A stretch of 64,000 nt of DNA, taken from contig JAACPW010000002.1 of the NCBI GenBank assembly GCA_009995225.1, positions 124,001-188,000 on the forward strand. The letters are read 5' to 3'. The notes beneath the pieces are model-generated. The model was not told where the DNA came from, did not search any database, and saw nothing but the letters and a program-made list of their open reading frames with translations. This stretch comes from Sphingomonadales bacterium (GTDB taxonomy: Bacteria; Pseudomonadota; Alphaproteobacteria; Sphingomonadales; Sphingomonadaceae). Positions within the stretch are counted from its first letter, which is position 1; the number at the start of each line of letters is the position of its first letter. Shown here piece by piece: positions 50,151 through 58,100 of the stretch. The translations under genes were made by a program, and so were the position numbers.

Positions 50151-52151
50151 ATGGCCGATACCACCCCCGACGATCTGTTCGCCAACACTCCGACACCGAG
50201 CGGCGATTACAATGCCTCTGCAATCGAGGTGCTCGAAGGGCTGGAGCCAGTCCGCCGCCGGCCCGGCATGTACATCGGTGGCACGGATGACCGCGCGTTC
50301 CACCATCTCGCCGCCGAAGTGCTCGACAACGCGATGGACGAAGCGGTGGCGGGCCATGCCACCCGGATCGAAGTGAAGCTTGAAGAAGGCAACCGCCTCA
50401 GCATCGCGGATAACGGACGCGGCATCCCCGTCGACGAACACCCCAAGTTTCCGGGCAAATCCACGCTGGAGGTGATTCTGTCGACGCTGCATTCCGGCGG
50501 CAAGTTTTCGGGCAAGGCCTACGCGACCAGTGGCGGCCTGCACGGGGTCGGCATCAGCGTGGTCAATGCGCTGTCTGTTTTGACACGGGTCGAAGTCGCG
50601 CGCGACAAACAGCTTTATGCGCAGGAGTTTTCGCGCGGGATCACGCAAGGGCCGATCCAGAACCTCGGACCCACGCCCAACCGGCGCGGCACCACGGTCA
50701 GCTTCGTCCCCGACGAAGAGATCTTCGGCGACCGCAGGTTCAATCCCAAGCGGTTGTTCAAACTGGCGCGGTCGAAGGCCTACCTGTTCGCAGGCGTCGA
50801 GATTCGCTGGAAATGCGCAGCCGCGCTGGCCAGTGAAGACGTGCCCGTTGAAGCGACCTTCAAGTTCCCCGGCGGCCTTGCCGATCACTTGGCCGAGCAG
50901 ATTGGCACGCGCGAATGCGTCACAGCCCAACCTTTCACCGGTATGCAGGAGTTCCCGCACGTCGATGGCGTGGGGCAAGGCCGGGTCGAATGGGCGATTG
51001 CCTGGCCGCTTTATTCCGACGGCGCGACAAGCTGGTATTGCAACACCGTGCCCACGCCCGATGGCGGGACGCATGAACAGGGGCTTCGCACCGCGCTGAC
51101 CCGCGGCCTTCGGGCCTTTGGCGAACTGGTTGGTGCCAAGAAGGCCAAAGATCTCACCGCCGATGACGTGATGACCGGCGCGGAGGTGATGCTCAGCGTC
51201 TTCATCCGCGATCCGCAGTTCCAATCGCAGACCAAGGATCGTCTGACATCGCCCGAAGCGGCCCGCATGGTTGAAAACGCCGTGCGCGACCAGTTTGACC
51301 TGTTCCTCACCGACAATATGGACCGCGGCAAGGCGCTGCTGGGCGAGGTGATGGAGCGCATGGATGAGCGCCTGAAGCGCAAGCAGGAACGCGAAATCAA
51401 GCGCAAGACGGCGACCAACGCCAAGAAATTGCGCCTGCCGGGCAAGCTCACCGATTGCAGCGGCGAAGGCGGGCGTGAGACGGAATTGTTCATCGTCGAA
51501 GGCGACAGCGCCGGCGGCAGTGCCAAGCAGGCGCGGGATCGCAAATCGCAGGCCATCCTGCCGATCCGCGGCAAGATCCTCAACGTCGCATCCGCCACGG
51601 CCGACAAGATTCGCGCCAACAGCGAAATTGCAGACCTGGCGCTCGCGCTTGGTTGCGGCACGCGCAAAGACTGCGACGCTGCCCATCTGCGTTATGACCG
51701 CATCATCATCATGACCGATGCGGACGTGGACGGCGCGCATATCGCCACGCTGCTGATGACGTTCTTCTTCCAGGAAATGCCCGACATCGTGAGGAAAGGT
51801 CACCTGTTCCTCGCCCAGCCGCCGCTCTATCGGCTTACCGCAGGTAAGGAGAGCCGTTACGCCCGTGACGAGGCCGCGCGGGCGGAACTCGAAGCGACCG
51901 TGTTCAAGGGCAAGAAAATTGAAATTGCGCGGTTCAAGGGTCTGGGCGAAATGAACCCGCAGCAATTGCGTGAAACCACGATGGCGCCGGAAACACGCGG
52001 GCTGATCCGCATCACGCTGCCGCAGGAGTTTGAAGGCCGGGCGGGCGTTGCGCGTCTGGTGGACGAATTGATGGGCCGCAATCCCGAACACCGGTTCAAT
52101 TTCATTCAAAACCGTGCCGGCGAAATCGATCGCGCTGCGATTGATGCCTGA
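50151..52151 (+). CDS. parE: DNA topoisomerase IV subunit B
   Basis: ATPase subunit of the chromosome-decatenating topoisomerase. The protein has 666 residues. GHKL ATPase: RRRPGMYIGGTD, EVLDNAMDEAVAGHA, DNGRGIPVDEHPKF, TSGGLHGVGISVVNALS. Transducer and TOPRIM domain: IVEGDSAGGSAKQARDR and DADVDGAHI (metal-binding aspartates). The C-terminus has IEIARFKGLGEMNPQQLRETTM. The insertion-free length and the loop residues fit ParE better than GyrB, which in this group is usually longer. The partner parC is not in the window. A small membrane gene overlaps its stop by 8 bp. Confidence 0.92.
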   Translation: MADTTPDDLFANTPTPSGDYNASAIEVLEGLEPVRRRPGMYIGGTDDRAFHHLAAEVLDNAMDEAVAGHATRIEVKLEEGNRLSIADNGRGIPVDEHPKFPGKSTLEVILSTLHSGGKFSGKAYATSGGLHGVGISVVNALSVLTRVEVARDKQLYAQEFSRGITQGPIQNLGPTPNRRGTTVSFVPDEEIFGDRRFNPKRLFKLARSKAYLFAGVEIRWKCAAALASEDVPVEATFKFPGGLADHLAEQIGTRECVTAQPFTGMQEFPHVDGVGQGRVEWAIAWPLYSDGATSWYCNTVPTPDGGTHEQGLRTALTRGLRAFGELVGAKKAKDLTADDVMTGAEVMLSVFIRDPQFQSQTKDRLTSPEAARMVENAVRDQFDLFLTDNMDRGKALLGEVMERMDERLKRKQEREIKRKTATNAKKLRLPGKLTDCSGEGGRETELFIVEGDSAGGSAKQARDRKSQAILPIRGKILNVASATADKIRANSEIADLALALGCGTRKDCDAAHLRYDRIIIMTDADVDGAHIATLLMTFFFQEMPDIVRKGHLFLAQPPLYRLTAGKESRYARDEAARAELEATVFKGKKIEIARFKGLGEMNPQQLRETTMAPETRGLIRITLPQEFEGRAGVARLVDELMGRNPEHRFNFIQNRAGEIDRAAIDA

Positions 52152-52512
52152 TCGCCAATACCCGGACCCGTGCGAAACCGACATCATGGCGGGCGACCGG
52201 CGCGTCTCGCGTCCGGACAGCGCGTTGCCGGATTCGATTCTGCCCGACGCGGCCTATCGCCCCGTGCCGATCGCTTGGTTTGCGGCGGCATTTCTGGCGC
52301 AGATGGGCGTGCTGACCATCATCTTCGTGGGCCTGATCGACCGGCCCGGTTGGGTGACGATCGGACTTTGCACGCTCGTCACGGCGGGGCTTGCGCAATG
52401 GACCTGGGAGCGGGGGATGAACACCGCTGGTCGGGGCTGGCAAATCGCGACTGCGGTGATGCTGGTGGCGCAGCTTGCCTTTGTGTGCCTTGGGGCGGCC
52501 GCGCGAATTTAG
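52144..52512 (+). CDS. Small membrane protein, unknown function
   Basis: Protein of 122 residues with an N-terminal polar part (about 1-38, PDRQYPDPCETDIMAG...) followed by three hydrophobic segments (about 39-62, 66-85, 95-118). No family recognised. ATG 52144 overlaps the end of parE by 8 bp; ATG 52186 is an alternative shorter start. Codon pattern and placement in a same-strand row (parE - this - beta-lactamase-like gene) make it a credible gene. Function not inferred. Confidence 0.6.
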   Translation: MPDRQYPDPCETDIMAGDRRVSRPDSALPDSILPDAAYRPVPIAWFAAAFLAQMGVLTIIFVGLIDRPGWVTIGLCTLVTAGLAQWTWERGMNTAGRGWQIATAVMLVAQLAFVCLGAAARI

Positions 52513-52542
52513 ATCTTTTGCCTGCGATGGAGTGACCACACC

Positions 52543-53847
52543 ATGATCCGCACCGCCATTCTGATGCTTGCCCTTGCGACCACCGGTTTTTCCTCTTGTC
52601 CGGCAGCGGCGCAACAGGAACAGCCAATCATGGCCACCCAGAACAGCCCGATGGAGATACGCGCCGAACAGGTGGTGGCATTGCTGAACGGCAAAGTGGA
52701 GCCGGCGGACATTTTCACCCCCGCCTTTCGCGCCGCCGTGGCCGATGCGCAGATCAAGGCGCTGAGTGCCAGTCTGACGGCGCAGTTCGGCCCGGCCGAG
52801 GCTGTCGCCCTGCTGGCCCCGCGTGAAGGCACGCGTGCCGCGCTGGAAATCCGGTTCGCACGCGGGATCGCCAAAGGCGGAATCGCCATCGATCCGGCGC
52901 AAGACAACCGCATCAACGAATTGCGCTTCACCGCGGTCGAGGCGCTGGTGATGGCTGACGATACGGCCGAGAAGATCGCCGCCGATCTCACCGCCTTGCC
53001 GGGGACTGTTAATGCGTGGTTTGGCCCGTTGGATGGCGGCAAGCCTGTCATCAGCATCGGCGCGCAGATGCCGCTTGCGCTGGGATCAACCTTCAAGCTG
53101 TATGTGCTGGCCGCGCTGGCCGAAGATGTGAAGGCGGGACGGCGCAAGTGGGCTGACGTCGTGCCGCTGAGCGAGAAAAGCTTTCCCAGCGGGCAGTTGC
53201 AGGATTGGCCCGCGAATTCGCCGGTCACGCTGCACACTCTCGCCAGCCTCATGATTGCGATCAGCGACAACACCGCGACCGACCAGCTGATTACGGAACT
53301 GGGCAAAGATTGCATTCTCAAGCTGATGGCCGACAGTGGCCATCGCGATCCGGGTGCGAATGATCCGTTTCTGACCACCCGTGAGCTGTTTCTGCTCAAG
53401 GCAAGCGATCCGCAGATCGTCGCCGCTTGGAAAAGTGAAGATGCAGCCGATAATGCTGCTGCCCAATCCGCGCTTGCGATGAGCGAGATGACTGTTGCCG
53501 ATATCAGCGCGGCCTTCGCCAATGGTCCGAAGGCGCTCGATATCGAATGGTTCGCCTCGCCTGACGACCTTGCCAAATTGTTCGCCCATATGCGACGCAC
53601 TGCCGATCCCAAGGCGTTTGAGATCATGACGATCAACCCTTCGGCCACACCGGCGATCAAGGAAAACTGGGCCTATATCGGCTACAAGGGCGGCAGCGAA
53701 CCGGGCGTGTTGAACCTGACGTGGCTGCTTACCGACAAGACCGGTCGCGATCATGTGCTGACGCTGGGCTGGAACAATGCGGCTGCGGTTCTCGACGACG
53801 GAAAACTGGAGGCGCTCGCCCAGCGGATTTTGCTGCTTTCGCGCTGA
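52543..53847 (+). CDS. Serine hydrolase, beta-lactamase-like (class A-type fold)
   Basis: Protein of 434 residues with signal peptide (about 1-24). An uncharacterised N-terminal domain of about 100 residues (EQVVALLNGKVEPADIFTPAF) precedes a serine beta-lactamase-like domain. Motifs: GSTFK (Ser-x-x-Lys), SDN in AISDNTATDQLI, and KGG in GYKGGSEPG, in place of the usual KTG. The Glu of the omega loop may be in TTRELFLLK but the match is unclear. A true beta-lactamase is uncertain; the domain also occurs in esterases and peptidases of the family. Resistance should not be assumed. Confidence 0.78.
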   Translation: MIRTAILMLALATTGFSSCPAAAQQEQPIMATQNSPMEIRAEQVVALLNGKVEPADIFTPAFRAAVADAQIKALSASLTAQFGPAEAVALLAPREGTRAALEIRFARGIAKGGIAIDPAQDNRINELRFTAVEALVMADDTAEKIAADLTALPGTVNAWFGPLDGGKPVISIGAQMPLALGSTFKLYVLAALAEDVKAGRRKWADVVPLSEKSFPSGQLQDWPANSPVTLHTLASLMIAISDNTATDQLITELGKDCILKLMADSGHRDPGANDPFLTTRELFLLKASDPQIVAAWKSEDAADNAAAQSALAMSEMTVADISAAFANGPKALDIEWFASPDDLAKLFAHMRRTADPKAFEIMTINPSATPAIKENWAYIGYKGGSEPGVLNLTWLLTDKTGRDHVLTLGWNNAAAVLDDGKLEALAQRILLLSR

Positions 53848-53928
53848 GAGGCTGGCCCTCACCCCCTTGCGTCACTGCCGGGGGTTCCTTATCGCCTTGC
53901 ACAAATATCAGTCTCACAAGGAAACCCG

Positions 53929-54786
53929 ATGTCCGACCAGCAGCGTTTTGAAGGCACCAAGGCCTATATCGCCACCGAAGACCTCAAGGTCGCGGTCAAC
54001 GCCGCAGTGATGCTGCGACGCCCGCTGCTGGTGAAGGGCGAGCCCGGCACCGGCAAGACCGTTCTGGCGCATGAAATTTCCAAGGCACTGGGCGCCCCGC
54101 TGATCGAATGGAACGTAAAGTCCACCACAAAGGCGCATCAGGGCCTGTACGAATATGACGCCGTGGCGCGTCTGCGCGATGGCCAGTTGGGCGAGGAACG
54201 CGTCCACGACATCCGAAACTACATCAAGAAAGGCAAGCTGTGGGAAGCCTTTACCGCGCCCCAGCTTCCCGTCCTGCTGATCGACGAGATCGACAAGGCC
54301 GATATCGAGTTCCCGAACGATCTGCTGCAGGAGCTCGACCGGATGAGCTTCGACGTTTACGAAACGCAGGAGCGGATCGAGGCCAAGGAACGCCCGATCG
54401 TGGTCATCACCTCGAACAATGAAAAGGAACTGCCCGACGCTTTCCTGCGCCGCTGTTTCTTCCACTACATCAAGTTCCCCGACCGCGACACGATGCAGGA
54501 AATCATCGACGTCCACTTCCCCGGCATCCAGAAGGTGCTCGTGAAGAAGGCGATGGATATCTTCTACGACCTGCGCGAAGTGCCGGGACTGAAGAAGAAG
54601 CCTTCGACCAGCGAACTGCTCGACTGGCTCAAACTGCTGCTCAACGAGGACATGCCGCTGGAGGTTTTGCAAAACAGCAATCCGGCAAGCGCAATCCCGC
54701 CGCTGCACGGCGCGCTGCTGAAGAACGAGCAGGACATCATGCTGTTCGAACGCCTCGCCTTCATGGCCCGGCGCAACCCGAACTGA
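53929..54786 (+). CDS. MoxR-family AAA+ ATPase
   Basis: Protein of 285 residues with AAA+ ATPase motifs: Walker A KGEPGTGKT (36-44), Walker B LLIDEIDKAD, sensor and arginine-finger region ELPDAFLRRCFFHYIKFPD, and the C-terminal lid. It starts SDQQRFEGTKAYIATEDL, typical of MoxR relatives that act with von Willebrand factor type A proteins to insert cofactors or remodel protein complexes. A VWA gene occurs 1.66 kb downstream in the same orientation, with a chemoreceptor gene on the opposite strand between them. Shine-Dalgarno AAGGA precedes ATG 53929. Confidence 0.9.
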   Translation: MSDQQRFEGTKAYIATEDLKVAVNAAVMLRRPLLVKGEPGTGKTVLAHEISKALGAPLIEWNVKSTTKAHQGLYEYDAVARLRDGQLGEERVHDIRNYIKKGKLWEAFTAPQLPVLLIDEIDKADIEFPNDLLQELDRMSFDVYETQERIEAKERPIVVITSNNEKELPDAFLRRCFFHYIKFPDRDTMQEIIDVHFPGIQKVLVKKAMDIFYDLREVPGLKKKPSTSELLDWLKLLLNEDMPLEVLQNSNPASAIPPLHGALLKNEQDIMLFERLAFMARRNPN

Positions 54787-54845
54787 GGCAGGCGATTTCT
54801 GACCCGGTTCAGGTAAACCTAGCGCCCTCCTAGGTCGCGCCTGCC
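54787..54845. terminator. Nested inverted repeats between moxR and chemoreceptor genes
   Basis: Outer arms GGCAGGCG (54787-54794) and CGCCTGCC (54838-54845) enclose an inner 6-bp stem ACCTAG/CTAGGT (54817-54822 / 54830-54835) with loop CGCCCTC. The outer arm begins directly after the moxR stop, so it may form a terminator for both convergent transcripts, though no T-run is present. Base composition alone could give a weak structure, so confidence is low. Confidence 0.3.
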
Positions 54846-54880
54846 CTGCCTTAGGTCTTTCTGGGCGCGCGTTTGGCCTG

Positions 54881-54896
54881 TGTTTCACGTGGAACA
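54881..54896. other. Candidate parS centromere site
   Basis: TGTTTCACGTGGAACA differs from the general ParB-binding consensus TGTTTCACGTGAAACA at one position and is itself nearly palindromic. It lies in intergenic DNA between the convergent moxR and chemoreceptor genes, not in a coding region, so its conservation is unlikely to be a by-product of protein sequence. One match was found by eye in the window; other copies are expected near the chromosome origin. ParB binding is not proven. Confidence 0.7.
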
Positions 54897-54915
54897 CTGG
54901 CCGAACGCGGCCGTA

Positions 54916-56316
54916 TCAATCGAAGCTGTACGCCAGCTCGAAATCGCCCCAGCGTCGCCCGCCCACAATCAGCGGGACATAGACGTTGCGCACCACATGA
55001 TAGGTCTGCCCGTCGCCCTCCTGGCGATAGACCGCCATCATGTAGGGCGCGTTTGACACCTTGGCCTTGCGGTCGATCGCTTCGAGCATGATGCGCCCGT
55101 TGCGGCAGAACTGGGTGTCGTGGTTGACGTCCCCCGTCGGGGTGCGCGACCTGTCGGTGAGGTGAGTCGGCAAAAAGCCGTTCATGTCGGTGCAGGCGGC
55201 AGCCAGGACGCGGGGATCGCTCGCTTTTGCCTGGTCGAGGAAGGGGCGCCATTCGGCGTGCGCCCAATCTGTCAGGCGGGTGCGGAAAAGCTGCGGATTG
55301 GTGCCGGGCACGGGTTGGTAATCGGTATCGAACAACGCCGAAATCGTGACCGCGCCCCGTGCCAGCGCGGCATCCGTATGGGTGGAGATCTGTTGCATCA
55401 TTGCCTGCGCCTGGGCCACCATCGCACTGTCTTCAGGGCTGAGGCCGGCGTGCACGATCCGATCGAACATCTCGCTTGCCGTGATCTCCAGCTCTTCCAT
55501 CTTGCGGTGTGCGCCATGAAGCTGATCTTCATTGCTTCGCGCTGCGATATCGAAACCGGTGAGTACCCGCTGCACCTTATCGACGTGACTGCTGATGGTG
55601 CCGGTCGAACGGGCGATGACATCGTTTTGCTTGTCGACTTCCTCGACCAGCGCGCCGACGTTGCTGATCGTGCTTTCGATCCGCGCAACTGAGGTTCGGG
55701 CTTCACCGCTCGCCTTTGCGCCCGTTTCGATCCGCCCGATCATCACTTCTGCCTCACCGCCCAGCGCATCGATCGTCGCCGCAATCTCTTCTGTCGCTTT
55801 GCGGGTGTCGCTGGCCAGGCTTTTCACCTCGGCAGCAACCACCGCGAAGGTCCGGCCCGCATCGCCTGCGCGCATGGCCTCGATCGTGGCGTTGAGCGCG
55901 AGGATATTCGTGGTTTCGGCAATGTTGTCGATGTCCTGAGCAGAGCGTCGCACCTGCTCCATCGCGGCGGAAAAACTGGTGACGTGCTGGCCCAGCGTAT
56001 CGACCAATTCGATCAGCGACGCGATCTGGCTGAGCGAGGACTGGATCAGCGCGGTCCCTTCGGACAGGCGTTCGATCGCGCGTTCGGACAAGAGCCGCGC
56101 CTCATCGCTTGCCTGGGCAACCTTGTTCTGATCGGCCTCAAGCGCGCGGACGGTTTCGGCCAGCGCCTCGTGCTCCGAACGCAGCGTCTTGGACGAAGCG
56201 ATCACCGCTTCGACCACGCCGGCGACATCGGTGCAGCCCACCGTCACCGCGCCGCAGCTTTCCGGGATCATCCCCAAAGCTTGGGCATTGGCGGTATTGA
56301 TGGCGAGCTGGTTCAT
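54916..56316 (-). CDS. Soluble methyl-accepting chemotaxis protein-like signalling protein
   Basis: Protein of 466 residues with no membrane segment. The chemoreceptor signalling hairpin is recognisable: AQDIDNIAETTNILALNATIEAMRAGDAGRTFAVVAAEVKSLA (about 130-175), flanked by heptad-rich coiled coils. A C-terminal region (about 310-466) has GTNPQLFRTRLTDWAH, DMNGFLPTH and VYRQEGDGQTYHVVRNVYVPL. This corresponds to a C-terminal sensory domain seen in many soluble MCPs. Input and partner are unknown, and no che genes are nearby. ATG 56316 starts the first helix. It sits between moxR and the VWA gene on the opposite strand, next to the parS-like site. Confidence 0.87.
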   Translation of the reverse strand: MNQLAINTANAQALGMIPESCGAVTVGCTDVAGVVEAVIASSKTLRSEHEALAETVRALEADQNKVAQASDEARLLSERAIERLSEGTALIQSSLSQIASLIELVDTLGQHVTSFSAAMEQVRRSAQDIDNIAETTNILALNATIEAMRAGDAGRTFAVVAAEVKSLASDTRKATEEIAATIDALGGEAEVMIGRIETGAKASGEARTSVARIESTISNVGALVEEVDKQNDVIARSTGTISSHVDKVQRVLTGFDIAARSNEDQLHGAHRKMEELEITASEMFDRIVHAGLSPEDSAMVAQAQAMMQQISTHTDAALARGAVTISALFDTDYQPVPGTNPQLFRTRLTDWAHAEWRPFLDQAKASDPRVLAAACTDMNGFLPTHLTDRSRTPTGDVNHDTQFCRNGRIMLEAIDRKAKVSNAPYMMAVYRQEGDGQTYHVVRNVYVPLIVGGRRWGDFELAYSFD

Positions 56317-56449
56317 GTGCGGATGCGGCCCTTTTTTGTGTGTCAGCCACACCTACCGCGAAGATGGTAAGCGAAGCGTAAAGGGCCTGGCACACCCCTC
56401 GCAAGATTGGGGACTGGTCAGGCCGACAGACGCGGGTTAAGCACATGGC

Positions 56450-57634
56450 ATGTTCTTCAATTTCATCGACGAGCTGCGAGCGGCCGGTATCAAGGCCAGC
56501 TTCAAGGAACACCTCACCCTGCTTGAGGCGCTCGACCGGGACGTGATCGACCAGACGCCCGAGGCGTTTTATTACCTCTCCCGCGCCACCTTCGTGAAGG
56601 ACGAAGGCCTGCTCGACCGGTTCGATCAGGTGTTCCACAAGGTCTTCAAGGGGATCATGTCCGACTATGGCCAGAACCCGGTCGACATCCCCGAAGACTG
56701 GCTGAAAGCCGTCGCCGAAAAGTTCCTGTCCCCCGAGGAGATCGAGAAGATCAAGTCGCTGGGCGATTGGGACGAGATCATGGAGACGCTCAAGAAGCGG
56801 CTCGAGGAACAGGAAAAGCGCCATCAGGGCGGCAACAAGTGGGTCGGCACCGGCGGCACCTCGCCATTCGGCAATTCCGGTTACAACCCCGAAGGCGTGC
56901 GCATCGGCGGTGAGGCGCGCCACGGCAAGGCGATCAAGGTCTGGGAAAAGCGCGAGTTCAAGAACCTCGACAACACCAAGGAACTGGGCACCCGCAACAT
57001 CAAGATGGCATTGCGCCGGTTGCGCCGTTTCGCCCGCGAAGGTGCGCAGGACCAGCTCGATATCGACGCCACGATCAAGGGCACGGCCAAGCAGGGCTGG
57101 CTCGATATCCATATGCGCGCCGAGCGCCGCAATGCGGTCAAACTGCTCTTGTTCCTCGATGTCGGCGGATCGATGGACCCGTTCATCAAACTGGTCGAGG
57201 AGCTGTTCAGCGCCGCGACGACCGAGTTCAAGAACATGGAGTTCTTCTACTTCCACAACTGCCTTTACGAAGGCGTGTGGAAGGACAACAAGCGCCGCTG
57301 GCAGGAACGCACCAAGACCTGGGATGTGCTCCACAAGTATGGCCACGATTACAAGATCGTGTTCGTCGGAGACGCGGCGATGAGCCCATATGAAGTCACG
57401 CATCCGGGCGGCAGTGTCGAGCATATGAACGAGGAAGCGGGCGCAGTGTGGTTGCAGCGTGTCGCCAACACCTACCCTGCGACCGTGTGGCTGAACCCTG
57501 TGCCCGAAAAGCAGTGGAATTATTCGCAGTCGACCAAGATGATCAAGCAGTTGATGAGCGATCGCATGTACCCGCTGACGCTGGAAGGGCTGGATGATGC
57601 CATGCGGGAGCTATCGCGCAAACACGGGGCCTAA
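56450..57634 (+). CDS. VWA domain (CoxE-like) protein
   Basis: Protein of 394 residues. The N-terminal part (FIDELRAAGIKASFKEHLTLLEAL ...) is typical of CoxE/YeaD-like VWA proteins. The metal ion-dependent adhesion site is DVGGSMDPF (about residue 237), with later FLD and KIVFVGDAAMSPYE matching the MIDAS Thr/Asp positions loosely. Partner of MoxR ATPases, which it helps bring to target complexes. It has a long acidic/Lys stretch (residues 100-150). Start ATG 56450 is chosen because homology begins at MFFNFIDEL; it is divergent from the chemoreceptor gene over 133 bp. Confidence 0.88.
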   Translation: MFFNFIDELRAAGIKASFKEHLTLLEALDRDVIDQTPEAFYYLSRATFVKDEGLLDRFDQVFHKVFKGIMSDYGQNPVDIPEDWLKAVAEKFLSPEEIEKIKSLGDWDEIMETLKKRLEEQEKRHQGGNKWVGTGGTSPFGNSGYNPEGVRIGGEARHGKAIKVWEKREFKNLDNTKELGTRNIKMALRRLRRFAREGAQDQLDIDATIKGTAKQGWLDIHMRAERRNAVKLLLFLDVGGSMDPFIKLVEELFSAATTEFKNMEFFYFHNCLYEGVWKDNKRRWQERTKTWDVLHKYGHDYKIVFVGDAAMSPYEVTHPGGSVEHMNEEAGAVWLQRVANTYPATVWLNPVPEKQWNYSQSTKMIKQLMSDRMYPLTLEGLDDAMRELSRKHGA

Positions 57635-57658
57635 TGTTGGTTTGAGGATAGGAGCAAC

Positions 57659-58078
57659 ATGATGCGGGTGATTATTCTTTCCGTTGCTGCATTTGCGCTG
57701 TCGGGGGCGACTGATGGTGTGGATAGGGCCGACCACAATGCGGACACCGCTCAGGTGATTGCCTTACCGCTCGATAACCCTTCCTATGTCCGCACCCCCG
57801 AGCAGGCCAGGCTGATCGAACGGGCGCAAAACGAAGCGGCGCCATCAGACACAGAATGCCGCGATCGGATCGCCCGAGCGCGCGAGGCTGCAGGCAAGCC
57901 GCCATTGCTCGATCGCGAGCCGGCGTCGCCTGACAGGCCCCACCACATCTATGCCGTCGACCGTCGGCAGGATGGCTGCGCCGTCATGGTGATAAAGGGC
58001 AATCCCGATGATATTCGTCCTCTGCCAACCGCCCCGGATGAACAAGCCGTGGTTACGCCCGTCGACAAGGAACAATAG
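57659..58078 (+). CDS. Hypothetical secreted protein
   Basis: Protein of 139 residues with a signal peptide (about 1-18; MMRVIILSVAAFALSGATDG). No lipobox is clear and no domain recognised. Mid-region has a Pro/Asp-rich stretch and one Cys pair region (ECRDR, GCAVM). The Shine-Dalgarno GGAG lies 6 nt before the ATG at 57659, and the gene follows the VWA gene by 24 bp in the same direction. Function unknown; export is inferred from the signal-like N-terminus only. Confidence 0.65.
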   Translation: MMRVIILSVAAFALSGATDGVDRADHNADTAQVIALPLDNPSYVRTPEQARLIERAQNEAAPSDTECRDRIARAREAAGKPPLLDREPASPDRPHHIYAVDRRQDGCAVMVIKGNPDDIRPLPTAPDEQAVVTPVDKEQ

Positions 58079-58100
58079 GTTCCACGCTAATTCCGACGGA

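Noticed and set aside
49950..52187. 745-residue minus-strand frame
   Set aside because: It is antisense to parE and the LpoA-like gene, made of low-complexity His/Arg/Ala residues typical of GC-rich shadows.
53914..54897. Minus-strand frame beginning MFHVKH
   Set aside because: Its start is the parS-like site and it runs antisense to moxR. The start peptide is informative for parS, but the frame is not a gene.
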